Part shown: piece by piece, positions 1 through 5,936 of the stretch
Layout: every line of letters begins with the position of its first letter
Numbering within the stretch: the first letter of the stretch is position 1
Source of the DNA: Fructobacillus evanidus
Lineage (GTDB): Bacteria > Bacillota > Bacilli > Lactobacillales > Lactobacillaceae
Assembly: GCF_963580165.1 (NCBI RefSeq)
Contig: NZ_CAUZLM010000019.1
Coordinates: 1 to 5,972 of the forward strand
DNA length: 5,972 bases
Reading direction: 5' to 3'
Program-made: the position numbers and the translations under genes
The notes under the pieces: model-generated
What the model saw: only the letters and a program-made list of their open reading frames with translations
The model's database searches: none
What the model was told of the DNA's origin: nothing

Positions 1-46
1 GGATTCGTTTGAATTAAATTTGCAATTTGCCAATAATAAAAAATGA
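1..46 (+). mobile_element. IS30-family element, right-end fragment cut by the window edge
   Basis: Bases 1-33 align without gaps to 4179-4211, the right end of the IS30 fossil further along, with 25 of 33 identical by my count. Read in the same frame, both encode a similar transposase C-terminus: D-S-F-E-L-N-L here and D-T-I-E-L-N-L there. In this copy the frame runs on from base 2 to a TGA at 44-46, because the TAA of the other copy is CAA here. This is therefore the last part of an IS30-type transposase plus the terminal inverted repeat. Whether the element to the left is intact cannot be seen. Its end lies about 60-75 bases before the first glycosyltransferase gene, so any outward transcription would run into that gene. 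Confidence 0.65.
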
Positions 47-107
47 TTCTTTGTGTTTATGAGATAATGAAGTGAGGATGTAAACTATTAATACTAGGAG
101 AACTTGT

Positions 108-1622
108 ATGAATTTTTTTGTAACTTATAATTATGCTTCTAATTTATCTGGAATAGAACATGCACAAATAAAGAGAAATTTAGCTTTAAAAAAATTCGGT
201 TATGATTCTAAATTTGTTAGTCTAGCTTATAATCGTTTCTTAAAAAGAGAATCTATCCAGAGTGGAGTTGAATATAATAATTTAATTAATATGTATGATT
301 ATTTTCAAGGGGTTTCTTCTATTGATGATTCTAATAATATAACACCACGAACGCTATATGATGAAGTAAATGACGATGAATATATTGTAAATATTAATAA
401 AAATAAGTTAGAAATAAATAATAGTGATAATACCCATATCAAAAATATTTACTTAATGTGGGATAAAGGAACTAATAATAAAATCGATAAAATAGAATAT
501 TTTGATAAATACCATAATATTGTGCGTATTGACTATTTTGATGTGCGAGGATTTCTTAGTATGTCAGATATCATGGGACAACAGGGAGGGGTCTCTAGAG
601 AAATTAATTATGATTATAGAGGAGATTCTATTCTGGAAAGCTTTTACCATATAGACGAGCAAGGAGATGTTAAAGTTAGATGGATGTTAAAATATAAAGA
701 TGAGGTGTATTGGTTTTCAAAAAAAGAGATGTTAGAAGCAAAATTTTTAGATTATCTAAACCAAGATTTTCAAGAAAATAATATATTCATATCAGATAGA
801 GCATACTTAACAGATAATAGTTTAATTAATATGTCATCATTTAGAAAGTTATTTATTTTTTGGCATAATGTATTTGTTCCTGAAGACGGGATACCTAATT
901 TTTCTAAACCCTTCGATACATTACTTAATGAAATTGAACATAAAAATAAAATTACTGGACTATTAGCTGCTACTAATAAAGAGGTAATGGACTTAGAAAA
1001 TGCAGTTCAAGGACAAATTAAAGTGTTTAAAATGAATTCTTTTGTTAAGTTACAAAATATTGATGCTAGTAAGAAAATGAATCTTAAAGAATATGATATT
1101 ATCACTGTATCACGTATATCACCAGAAAAAAGATTATTGTTAGGCGTTGAAATTTTTTCCAAAATCCATAAAGAGTTACCACAAGTTCATTGGGATATAT
1201 TTGGGTATGGAGATCAGAATTATGTAGAACTTTTGAAAAATATTATTGCTGATAAAGGATTATCAAAGGCTATTACTATACATGAATATACTTTTGATTT
1301 AAAAAGTGTATATGAAAATGCTAAAATTTTTTGGATGTTAAGTAAATTTGAAGGATTTAATATGTCACAAGCAGAAGCTCAAACATATGGAATACCTACT
1401 ATTGCTTTTGATATAGATTATGGACCTTCAGAATTAATAAAAAATGAAGAGAATGGATATTTGATTGAAAATAATGATACTTACAATTTTTATATTATGA
1501 CAAAAAAATTGTTATTATCTCCTCAAAAGATGGAATATATGTCAAGATGTTCGCGCCTGGAAACCGATAAGTATTTACCTAATGAATTAATTAAGCAGTG
1601 GAAAATTATTGCAGAACTTTAG
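108..1622 (+). CDS. GT4-family glycosyltransferase, TagE/GtfA-like (GT-A)
   Basis: A 504-aa cytoplasmic glycosyltransferase with no signal peptide or membrane segment. It probably transfers a sugar from UDP-glucose or UDP-GlcNAc to a teichoic-acid or other surface acceptor with retention of configuration. Residues 1-70 start the N-terminal Rossmann half with the motif SGIEHAQ (14-20). Residues about 110-200 form a beta-rich DUF1975-type insert with repeated Y-F/Y-D turns and YFDVRGFLS (143-151). The chain then returns to the N-terminal half (DRAYLTD, FWHN with H253). The C-terminal GT4 half has RISPEK (R336, K341), E415-x7-E423 in EGFNMSQAE, and YGPSE (438-442). About 500 aa is normal for this group. 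The start is fixed by AGGAG at 96-100, seven bases before the ATG, and by alignment with the other two paralogues. No convincing promoter or terminator is visible. The exact sugar and acceptor are not decided by sequence; protein O-glycosylation (GtfA-type) is the main alternative, but no GtfB partner is nearby. Confidence 0.88.
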   Translation: MNFFVTYNYASNLSGIEHAQIKRNLALKKFGYDSKFVSLAYNRFLKRESIQSGVEYNNLINMYDYFQGVSSIDDSNNITPRTLYDEVNDDEYIVNINKNKLEINNSDNTHIKNIYLMWDKGTNNKIDKIEYFDKYHNIVRIDYFDVRGFLSMSDIMGQQGGVSREINYDYRGDSILESFYHIDEQGDVKVRWMLKYKDEVYWFSKKEMLEAKFLDYLNQDFQENNIFISDRAYLTDNSLINMSSFRKLFIFWHNVFVPEDGIPNFSKPFDTLLNEIEHKNKITGLLAATNKEVMDLENAVQGQIKVFKMNSFVKLQNIDASKKMNLKEYDIITVSRISPEKRLLLGVEIFSKIHKELPQVHWDIFGYGDQNYVELLKNIIADKGLSKAITIHEYTFDLKSVYENAKIFWMLSKFEGFNMSQAEAQTYGIPTIAFDIDYGPSELIKNEENGYLIENNDTYNFYIMTKKLLLSPQKMEYMSRCSRLETDKYLPNELIKQWKIIAEL

Positions 1623-1719
1623 ATTCATAATAATAAAGTGAAAACCAAAATTTGTTTAAAGGTAGTTATTTTACCCAAAGACTAGTAGTCATTATTTGTA
1701 CATCATTAATGTAAAATTT

Positions 1720-1836
1720 ATAAATTGGACACGATCATTTTAAGTAGAGAAAAAGATATACAGAAAAATCGTAATTTATTGTAAAGCTTTAATTATGTTA
1801 CTGGAATAAAGAAAGTAATGGTGTGTTAATGACTAA
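1720..1836 (+). mobile_element. Possible decayed IS3/IS150-type end and orfA fragment
   Basis: The sequence ATTGGACAC at 1724-1732 resembles the TGGACA-containing ends common in IS3/IS150-group elements. Downstream, a frame from 1768 reads I-V-I-Y-C-K-A. After a one-base shift at about 1791 it continues N-Y-V-T-G-I-K-K-V-M-V-C, then a stop. This recalls the helix-turn-helix start of IS150-group OrfA proteins (pattern YCxxHxxNYxxTAKKxxVS). It is a pattern match by eye on a very short, frameshifted stretch and could be chance in AT-rich DNA. Confidence 0.2.
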
Positions 1837-1868
1837 TCGATTATCTCGAAAAAATAATGTGAATTAAA

Positions 1869-1904
1869 TTGCTATAGTGGATATGTTTATATAAATTTTA
1901 TAAT
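1869..1904 (+). promoter_or_regulatory. Possible sigma-A promoter for GT-B
   Basis: A perfect TATAAT lies at 1899-1904, 43 bases before the GT-B ATG, but the hexamer at the right distance upstream (AGTGGA, 1876-1881) is a poor -35. An alternative pair is TTGCTA (1869-1874) with TAAATT (1892-1897), spacer 17. Perfect TATAAT words are frequent by chance in DNA this AT-rich, so this is only a candidate. Confidence 0.3.
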
Positions 1905-1924
1905 TAAACCATCGAGTGAATATT

Positions 1925-1934
1925 GGAGAGGAAG
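1925..1934 (+). promoter_or_regulatory. Ribosome-binding site of GT-B, unusually far from the start
   Basis: The purine-rich GGAGAGGAAG is the only Shine-Dalgarno-like sequence before GT-B. Its 3' end is 13 bases from the ATG at 1948, against seven to eight for the two other genes. An in-frame TAG at 1942-1944 prevents any earlier start, and the first residues (M-F-Y-F-L-T) align with M-Q-Y-F-L-T of GT-C, so the start is secure and the long spacing is real. Confidence 0.6.
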
Positions 1935-1947
1935 AAATTAATAGATT

Positions 1948-3471
1948 ATGTTTTATTTTTTAACCCATATGATTGATGAGAAATTAGCCGGTCTAGAACT
2001 AGCAATGATTAATAGATTAAATGTTTTTAATTATAATAACGAAGAGGCCAAAATAGTTACTTTTCATTTTAATCGGTTTCAACATATGAATACACAAAAA
2101 TATGGAATTTCTGATCATGATTATGTGAATTTGTTTGATTATTTTCAGGAAACTGTTGATATAGATGATCAAAAAATTTTGGACAATTATTTAACTAAAA
2201 TATTAGAAAAGATTAACCAATCGTTTCCAAATAATTACTTAGTAAAACATAATAATTTTCTAGAAGTTTATCAAGATGGAAACAAAGTAGTTGAAATTAC
2301 GTTTTTTAGAAATAGTAAAGATAGAGTCTCTAATGTAAAGTGGTATGGATTTGACAATAAACTTATTCGTGAAGATGGATATGATTCTCGTGGTTTTCTC
2401 TCAATCAGTTCATTTTTTGGTCAAAAAGGAGGAGTAGCGTCAGAAGATGTTTATAATATTAGAGGACAAGTAGTCATTAATTTTTATTATCATGAGACAG
2501 ACAATAATAATTCTATTTCTAATACATCCATACATTTAAATTATAAACATAATCATAAAGTTTTTAATGACTTACAGGAATTAACTGCTTTTTTTTATGA
2601 CGACCTAGTAAAAGATTCCAATTCTATTTTTATTGTTGATCGTTCTTATTTAGTCGATGCTTCTGTTTTTAAGATGAAAAATAAAGTAAAAGTTTTTGAA
2701 TTTTGGCATAATACGTTTAGTTCCACAAATAATCAATACGGCTCCTTATCTAACGTGATGGTTCAAGAATTATTGCATAACCAAAAGATTTCAGGATATA
2801 TTCTTCCTACTAAAAAAGGAGCAGATGAATTAAAAAATAGAATTCCTAAAATCATACCAGTATATAACGCAACGGTTGCTATTAATAAGGTTAATCATCA
2901 TTATTCTTCCTATTTTGATCCTGATAAAATCATCATGGTTGCTAGGATTGATAGACAAAAGCAGATACATCATGCTATTAAGGCATTTTCCATAATTCAT
3001 AAAAAAAGGCCAAATGCTAAATTATATATATATGGATATATTTTTGATAATGAATATAATTTAGAACTGTTATCATTAACTAAAAAATTGGGATTAGTTG
3101 ACTATATTGTTTATGAACATTATCGTTCGGATAAAGACTCAATATATAAAGATGCTGCAGTGATGATTATGACAAGTCGTAATGAAGGATGGGGAATGGT
3201 GATTAATGAGTCGTTGGCGCGAGGCATTCCTGTAGTTTCATATGATACATGCTATGGACCTTCTGAAATTATAACTAATGGAGATGATGGTTACATTGTT
3301 GAGATAAATGACTATGTGTCATTATCTGAGAGAGTTCTACATATTTTATGTAACAAAAATATAAGAAAAACGTTATCACTTAATGGCGTGAAAAATATGG
3401 AAAGATACAATATAGAAAATGTATCTTTAATTTGGAAGGATTTGTCTAAAAAATTATTAAATGATAAGTAA
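1948..3471 (+). CDS. GT4-family glycosyltransferase, TagE/GtfA-like, divergent N-terminal motif (GT-B)
   Basis: A 507-aa soluble paralogue of the genes on either side, with the same fold. Residues 1-70 begin the N-terminal Rossmann half; about 100-200 form the beta-meander (GYDSRGFLS at 144-152, GQKGGV at 158-163); then come DRSYLVD and FWHN (H254). The GT4 half has RIDRQK (R333, K338), E413-x7-E421 in EGWGMVINE, and YGPSE (436-440). The catalytic frame is therefore complete. The conserved SGIEHAQ of the paralogues is replaced by AGLELAM (14-20), losing the histidine, and EGFNMS is replaced by EGWGMV. These changes lie where this group binds the donor diphosphate and the acceptor, so a different sugar or acceptor is plausible but unproven. 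A run of eight T at 2589-2596 lies inside the gene. An IS30 fossil begins 36 bases after the stop. No terminator is seen. Confidence 0.87.
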   Translation: MFYFLTHMIDEKLAGLELAMINRLNVFNYNNEEAKIVTFHFNRFQHMNTQKYGISDHDYVNLFDYFQETVDIDDQKILDNYLTKILEKINQSFPNNYLVKHNNFLEVYQDGNKVVEITFFRNSKDRVSNVKWYGFDNKLIREDGYDSRGFLSISSFFGQKGGVASEDVYNIRGQVVINFYYHETDNNNSISNTSIHLNYKHNHKVFNDLQELTAFFYDDLVKDSNSIFIVDRSYLVDASVFKMKNKVKVFEFWHNTFSSTNNQYGSLSNVMVQELLHNQKISGYILPTKKGADELKNRIPKIIPVYNATVAINKVNHHYSSYFDPDKIIMVARIDRQKQIHHAIKAFSIIHKKRPNAKLYIYGYIFDNEYNLELLSLTKKLGLVDYIVYEHYRSDKDSIYKDAAVMIMTSRNEGWGMVINESLARGIPVVSYDTCYGPSEIITNGDDGYIVEINDYVSLSERVLHILCNKNIRKTLSLNGVKNMERYNIENVSLIWKDLSKKLLNDK

Positions 3472-3507
3472 CTATTAAATTATCTAACTAATGGAAATAC
3501 TTAATAT

Positions 3508-3537
3508 AATTGGCAGATTCTATAATTAATTCGAACG
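3508..3537 (+). repeat. Left terminal inverted repeat of the IS30 fossil
   Basis: Matches the reverse complement of 4184-4213 at 21 of 30 positions by my count, with the strongest block at the inner end (TTAATTCGA). It also resembles the reverse complement of the IS30 end at 1-33, beginning TTGGCA in both. Confidence 0.7.
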
Positions 3538-3608
3538 ACAATGGAAAAATAAAAAAACAAGAATTCTTTATAATGGTAGTTGCTAGACAAACCATGAGGA
3601 GAAATTCT

Positions 3609-4203
3609 TTGAGCTATTCAATTTTAACATCGTATGATCGTGGTGCCATTCGAAATGTTTTGAAACGAATATAGAAGCTCACGATACCTTTTGGAACAAG
3701 CCGTTGATAATCTATCATATAAGATTAATCAACGCCAAGATCTTGGCCATTGGGAAGTTGATTCCGTTCTTCCTATCCATGGTTAAGATAAGACCTGTTT
3801 GATTAATCTGGTTGAACGGCAGAGTCGGATGTTGTGGGCCATTAAGTTTCCTAACCGAACGAAGGAGGCTATGAGATTTTAAACGCTTCATGAACTAATC
3901 TAGATCAATCGTGAAATCCATCACGGTTGATTATGGGAAAGAATTTTCAGATTATCGAACGCTACAGAGACACTACGGTATCAAAGTCTATTTTTTCCAT
4001 GCTTATTCTCCCTGAGAACGAATTACTAATGAATTATTTAATCGTAAGTTTGTTATTTTTTATCAAATAAAAGTCATTTTAGGGACGTATTGGAGTAGTT
4101 GTTAAATGAAACTGTTGAACGCATTAACAATTGGCCAATGAAATTACGTTAGTGTCAAACACCATTAGAATTTTTTGAGGATACGATCGAATTAAACTTG
4201 TAA
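3609..4203 (+). pseudogene. IS30-family DDE transposase, broken
   Basis: A transposase relic spread over at least three frame segments. A good ribosome-binding site (AGGAGA, 3597-3602) precedes a TTG start at 3609. The first frame reads MSYSILTSYDRGAIRNVLKR, like IS30 N-termini, then stops at TAG 3672. The catalytic part resumes in another frame with GHWEVDSVL (first catalytic D at 3760-3762) and VERQSRMLWAIKFPNRTK, interrupted by TAA at 3784 and 3880. After a frameshift it continues as SITVDYGKEF (second D at 3929-3931), IKVYFFHAYSP, a TGA at 4013 where the family has W (SPWER), and ERITNELFNR (catalytic E at 4031-4033). A further shift leads to the C-terminal INNWPMKLR and QTPLEFFED, ending at TAA 4201. 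Roughly 80-90 codons between the N-terminal part and the DDE domain are absent compared with intact relatives of about 310 aa. It is certainly non-functional. Confidence 0.9.
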
Positions 4204-4204
4204 T
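4175..4204 (+). promoter_or_regulatory. Possible outward promoter in the IS30 right end, for GT-C
   Basis: TTGAGG (4175-4180, four of six matches to TTGACA) and TGTAAT (4199-4204, five of six matches to TATAAT) are 18 bases apart. A start near 4211 would give a leader of about 23 bases containing the GT-C ribosome-binding site. The promoter would lie wholly within the insertion-sequence relic. It is the best promoter candidate close to GT-C, but AT-rich DNA produces such pairs by chance. Confidence 0.35.
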
Positions 4205-4213
4205 ATGATAATT
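4184..4213 (+). repeat. Right terminal inverted repeat of the IS30 fossil
   Basis: Pairs with 3508-3537 as an imperfect inverted repeat and overlaps the last codons and the TAA (4201) of the transposase relic. It overlaps the segment (4179-4211) that aligns with bases 1-33 of the window, showing that two related IS30 ends face two glycosyltransferase genes in the same orientation. Confidence 0.75.
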
Positions 4214-4233
4214 GAAAACATAAGGTATAAATT

Positions 4234-5706
4234 ATGCAGTATTTTTTAACAAATAAATTTGAATATAATTTTTCAGGAATTGAACATGCTCAAATATATA
4301 GGTATAAATTATTTAACTCTTTAGGTGTAAAGTCAAAAATAATTACGTTTGAATATACACCAGCTATGCATTTATTTATAAAAAGACATAATATTCCTTT
4401 TAATATTTCATTAAATATGTTTGATTTTTGGCAAAATTCTGTTGATAAGGAAGTTATTAATAATATTGAATATTTTAAAATTAATAAAAGTAAGACTAAT
4501 AATCGAATAATTGAGTACTTTGATTATCCATTAGTTCATGATGTGTATACTACTCCTCGAATTAAAAAAATAAAATATTTTAATGAATATCAAAATATTA
4601 TAAAAATCGAATATTTTGATATTAGAGGATTTCTTTCAAAGATAAGTACATTTAACAAAAATAATGAAATTTATAAAAATGAATGGTTTGATATTCAAGG
4701 CAATATAGTATTAACAGAAAATTGTTTAGATGGGAATATTATCTTAAGTAAACATAATCCACAATATAATAATGAAAATGTTTATACTTCTTGGGATTCT
4801 TTAAAAACATCTTGGTTGGATTTTTTAGCTCAATATGATGATCCTGTTTTTTATATAGATCGCGGTGAGTATGTATCTCCTTTAGTTATTAATATGAAAA
4901 ATAAAAATGTTAAAAAATTTATTGTTTTACACAGTGCGCACACTGTTGATAGACAAAATCCTTATAGTTCTCCACTAAATGATATTAGAAAATTAGAGTT
5001 TAATCATTCCGAATTGTGGTCGGGTTATATTGCTGCTACTAAGGACCAAGCATTAGACTATCAGCGGAGGACTAATATACCTACATTTGATATACCAGTT
5101 TCGTATTCTTTAAGTCCTGAAAACATTAAAAAACGAAATTTAGGAAATAGCAAACATATTATTTATCTTTCTCGCATATCTCGAGAAAAAAGAATTGAAG
5201 ATGCTATTGCCTCAATGTCTTACATTGTTAAGCAAAGAAATGATATAGATTTAAAAATATATGGATATGTAACTGATTCGCTTTATAATCAAGAGCTACA
5301 TCAATTAATAAAGGAACTTTCATTAAAAAGTAAAGTAGAATTATTGCCTTATAATCCAGATAAAAAATACTTATTTAGCAACTCGGATATTTTTTTATTA
5401 ACGAGTGAGTATGAAGGGTTCAATATGTCTATGTTGGAAGCAGCTTCATATGGCTTACCATTAATATCTTATGACGTTAAATATGGACCCAAGACCATAA
5501 TAAATAGTTTAAAAAATGGGTACTTAGTAGAGTCAGGCAATGTTTTAATGTTATCTAAAATGATTTTAAAAATTTTTAATAATGGTAACATTTATCAGTT
5601 GTTTAGTCAGAACGGATTACATTATTTAGATGAAACATTTGGGAAAAATGTATTAGAAAAGAAATGGAAGGATTTTTTCAATTCAAATCATATTAAGATA
5701 TCCTAA
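4234..5706 (+). CDS. GT4-family glycosyltransferase, TagE/GtfA-like (GT-C)
   Basis: A 490-aa soluble paralogue, the shortest of the three, again without signal peptide or membrane segment. It has SGIEHAQ at 14-20, as in GT-A. The beta-meander (about 90-180) is rich in Y/W-F-D/N turns, including YFDIRGFLS (127-135), but lacks the GQ(Q/K)GGV segment that GT-A and GT-B share. FWHN is replaced by LHSAH (232-236; H233 probably takes the place of the family histidine). The GT4 half has RISREK (R314, K319), E394-x7-E402 in EGFNMSMLE, and YGPK (417-420) in place of YGPSE. Likely role: retaining transfer of a hexose from a UDP-sugar onto teichoic acid or another surface acceptor, with specificity unlike GT-B. 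The ATG is preceded by a weak AAGG (4222-4225) with eight bases spacing, and the N-terminus aligns with both paralogues. The gene begins about 20 bases after the IS30 fossil, which may supply its promoter. No terminator directly follows. Confidence 0.87.
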   Translation: MQYFLTNKFEYNFSGIEHAQIYRYKLFNSLGVKSKIITFEYTPAMHLFIKRHNIPFNISLNMFDFWQNSVDKEVINNIEYFKINKSKTNNRIIEYFDYPLVHDVYTTPRIKKIKYFNEYQNIIKIEYFDIRGFLSKISTFNKNNEIYKNEWFDIQGNIVLTENCLDGNIILSKHNPQYNNENVYTSWDSLKTSWLDFLAQYDDPVFYIDRGEYVSPLVINMKNKNVKKFIVLHSAHTVDRQNPYSSPLNDIRKLEFNHSELWSGYIAATKDQALDYQRRTNIPTFDIPVSYSLSPENIKKRNLGNSKHIIYLSRISREKRIEDAIASMSYIVKQRNDIDLKIYGYVTDSLYNQELHQLIKELSLKSKVELLPYNPDKKYLFSNSDIFLLTSEYEGFNMSMLEAASYGLPLISYDVKYGPKTIINSLKNGYLVESGNVLMLSKMILKIFNNGNIYQLFSQNGLHYLDETFGKNVLEKKWKDFFNSNHIKIS

Positions 5707-5786
5707 GGTTTGAATAGTGCCTTCCAATGATTTTAGATATTTAAAAGACTAATGGAAACATAATTCATAATGTATTTTATAGTGGG

Positions 5787-5811
5787 GTGAATTTACAATT
5801 GAAGTGCAACA
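5787..5811. repeat. IS30-end-like sequence (possible left terminal repeat)
   Basis: The block TTTACAATTGAAGTGCAAC (5792-5810), read on the minus strand as GTTGCACTTCAATTGTAAA, has the look of IS30-family right ends, in which the last transposase codons run into the terminal repeat. It is loosely similar to the ends at 1-33 and 4184-4213 (about 9 of 15 in the best ungapped core), so it would belong to a different IS30 subgroup. No transposase motif is recognisable to its right within the window. The assignment rests on resemblance and is tentative. Confidence 0.35.
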
Positions 5812-5863
5812 CCCTTGATAAATAAAAAAGACCAACGGCTATGACGTATACCCCAAAAACTAA

Positions 5864-5877
5864 AGTAAATATTTACT
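5864..5877. repeat. 14-bp perfect palindrome
   Basis: AGTAAATATTTACT is its own reverse complement. It could be a regulator's operator or simply part of a decayed mobile element; nothing around it names the binding protein. It lies seven bases upstream of the terminator-like hairpin. Confidence 0.5.
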
Positions 5878-5883
5878 AGTTCG

Positions 5884-5936
5884 CTAAACGGCTGGGTGCC
5901 GATATTTAATCGGTGACCGGCCATTTAGTTTTGTTT
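5884..5936 (+). terminator. Terminator-like hairpin, imperfect stem with T-rich tail
   Basis: Arms at 5884-5903 and 5909-5928 around the loop ATTTA can form 18 of 20 pairs by my count, three of them G-U, with two mismatches. The stem is G+C-rich in its middle and is followed on the + strand by TTTTGTTT (5929-5936). This fits a rho-independent terminator for + strand transcripts, possibly those of GT-C about 180 bases upstream or of a lost gene. On the minus strand no T-run follows, so it does not look bidirectional. The many wobble pairs could mean decay of an older, stronger terminator. Confidence 0.5.

Larger units (their letters stand above)
1623..1947. other. Spacer between GT-A and GT-B, no intact gene
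   Basis: 325 AT-rich bases without an ORF of useful size on either strand. Only weak short hairpins follow the GT-A stop (for example GACT-AGT-AGTC at about 1680-1690), with no T-tract, so I do not call a terminator. The middle part (about 1720-1836) may be the wreck of an IS3/IS150-type left end and orfA; see the separate entry. The last 80 bases hold a possible promoter and the ribosome-binding region of GT-B. The size argues against tight co-transcription of GT-A and GT-B. Confidence 0.6.
3508..4213 (+). mobile_element. Decayed, internally deleted IS30-family insertion sequence
   Basis: About 0.7 kb between GT-B and GT-C holds an IS30-type element. Both ends keep imperfect inverted repeats (3508-3537 and 4184-4213), and the interior carries a transposase relic in the + orientation. 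IS30-family elements are usually about 1.0-1.1 kb, so several hundred bases are missing, mostly between the N-terminal helix-turn-helix region and the DDE domain. I found no clear target-site duplication: the flanks read TATAA on the left and TTGAA on the right, depending on the exact ends. The element cannot make its own transposase. Its decay points to an old insertion. Confidence 0.85.

Noticed and set aside
20..107. A sigma-A promoter for GT-A
   Set aside because: TTGCAA, TTGCCA and GATAAT (63-68) are present, but no pair has a 16-18-base spacing with acceptable hexamers.
1660..1695. Short hairpins after GT-A (GGTA...TACC and GACT-AGT-AGTC) as a terminator
   Set aside because: Stems are only four base pairs, AT-rich and without a following T-tract.
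108..5706. Complete accessory Sec glycosylation locus (GtfA-GtfB with serine-rich adhesin)
   Set aside because: All three proteins look like catalytic GtfA/TagE-type enzymes. None lacks the E-x7-E motif as the GtfB chaperone subunit would be expected to, and no SecA2, SecY2, Asp or adhesin gene is present.
5842..5877. Short + strand frame starting MTYTPKTK as a small peptide gene or IS30 transposase start
   Set aside because: Twelve codons before a stop and no ribosome-binding site; at most a relic.
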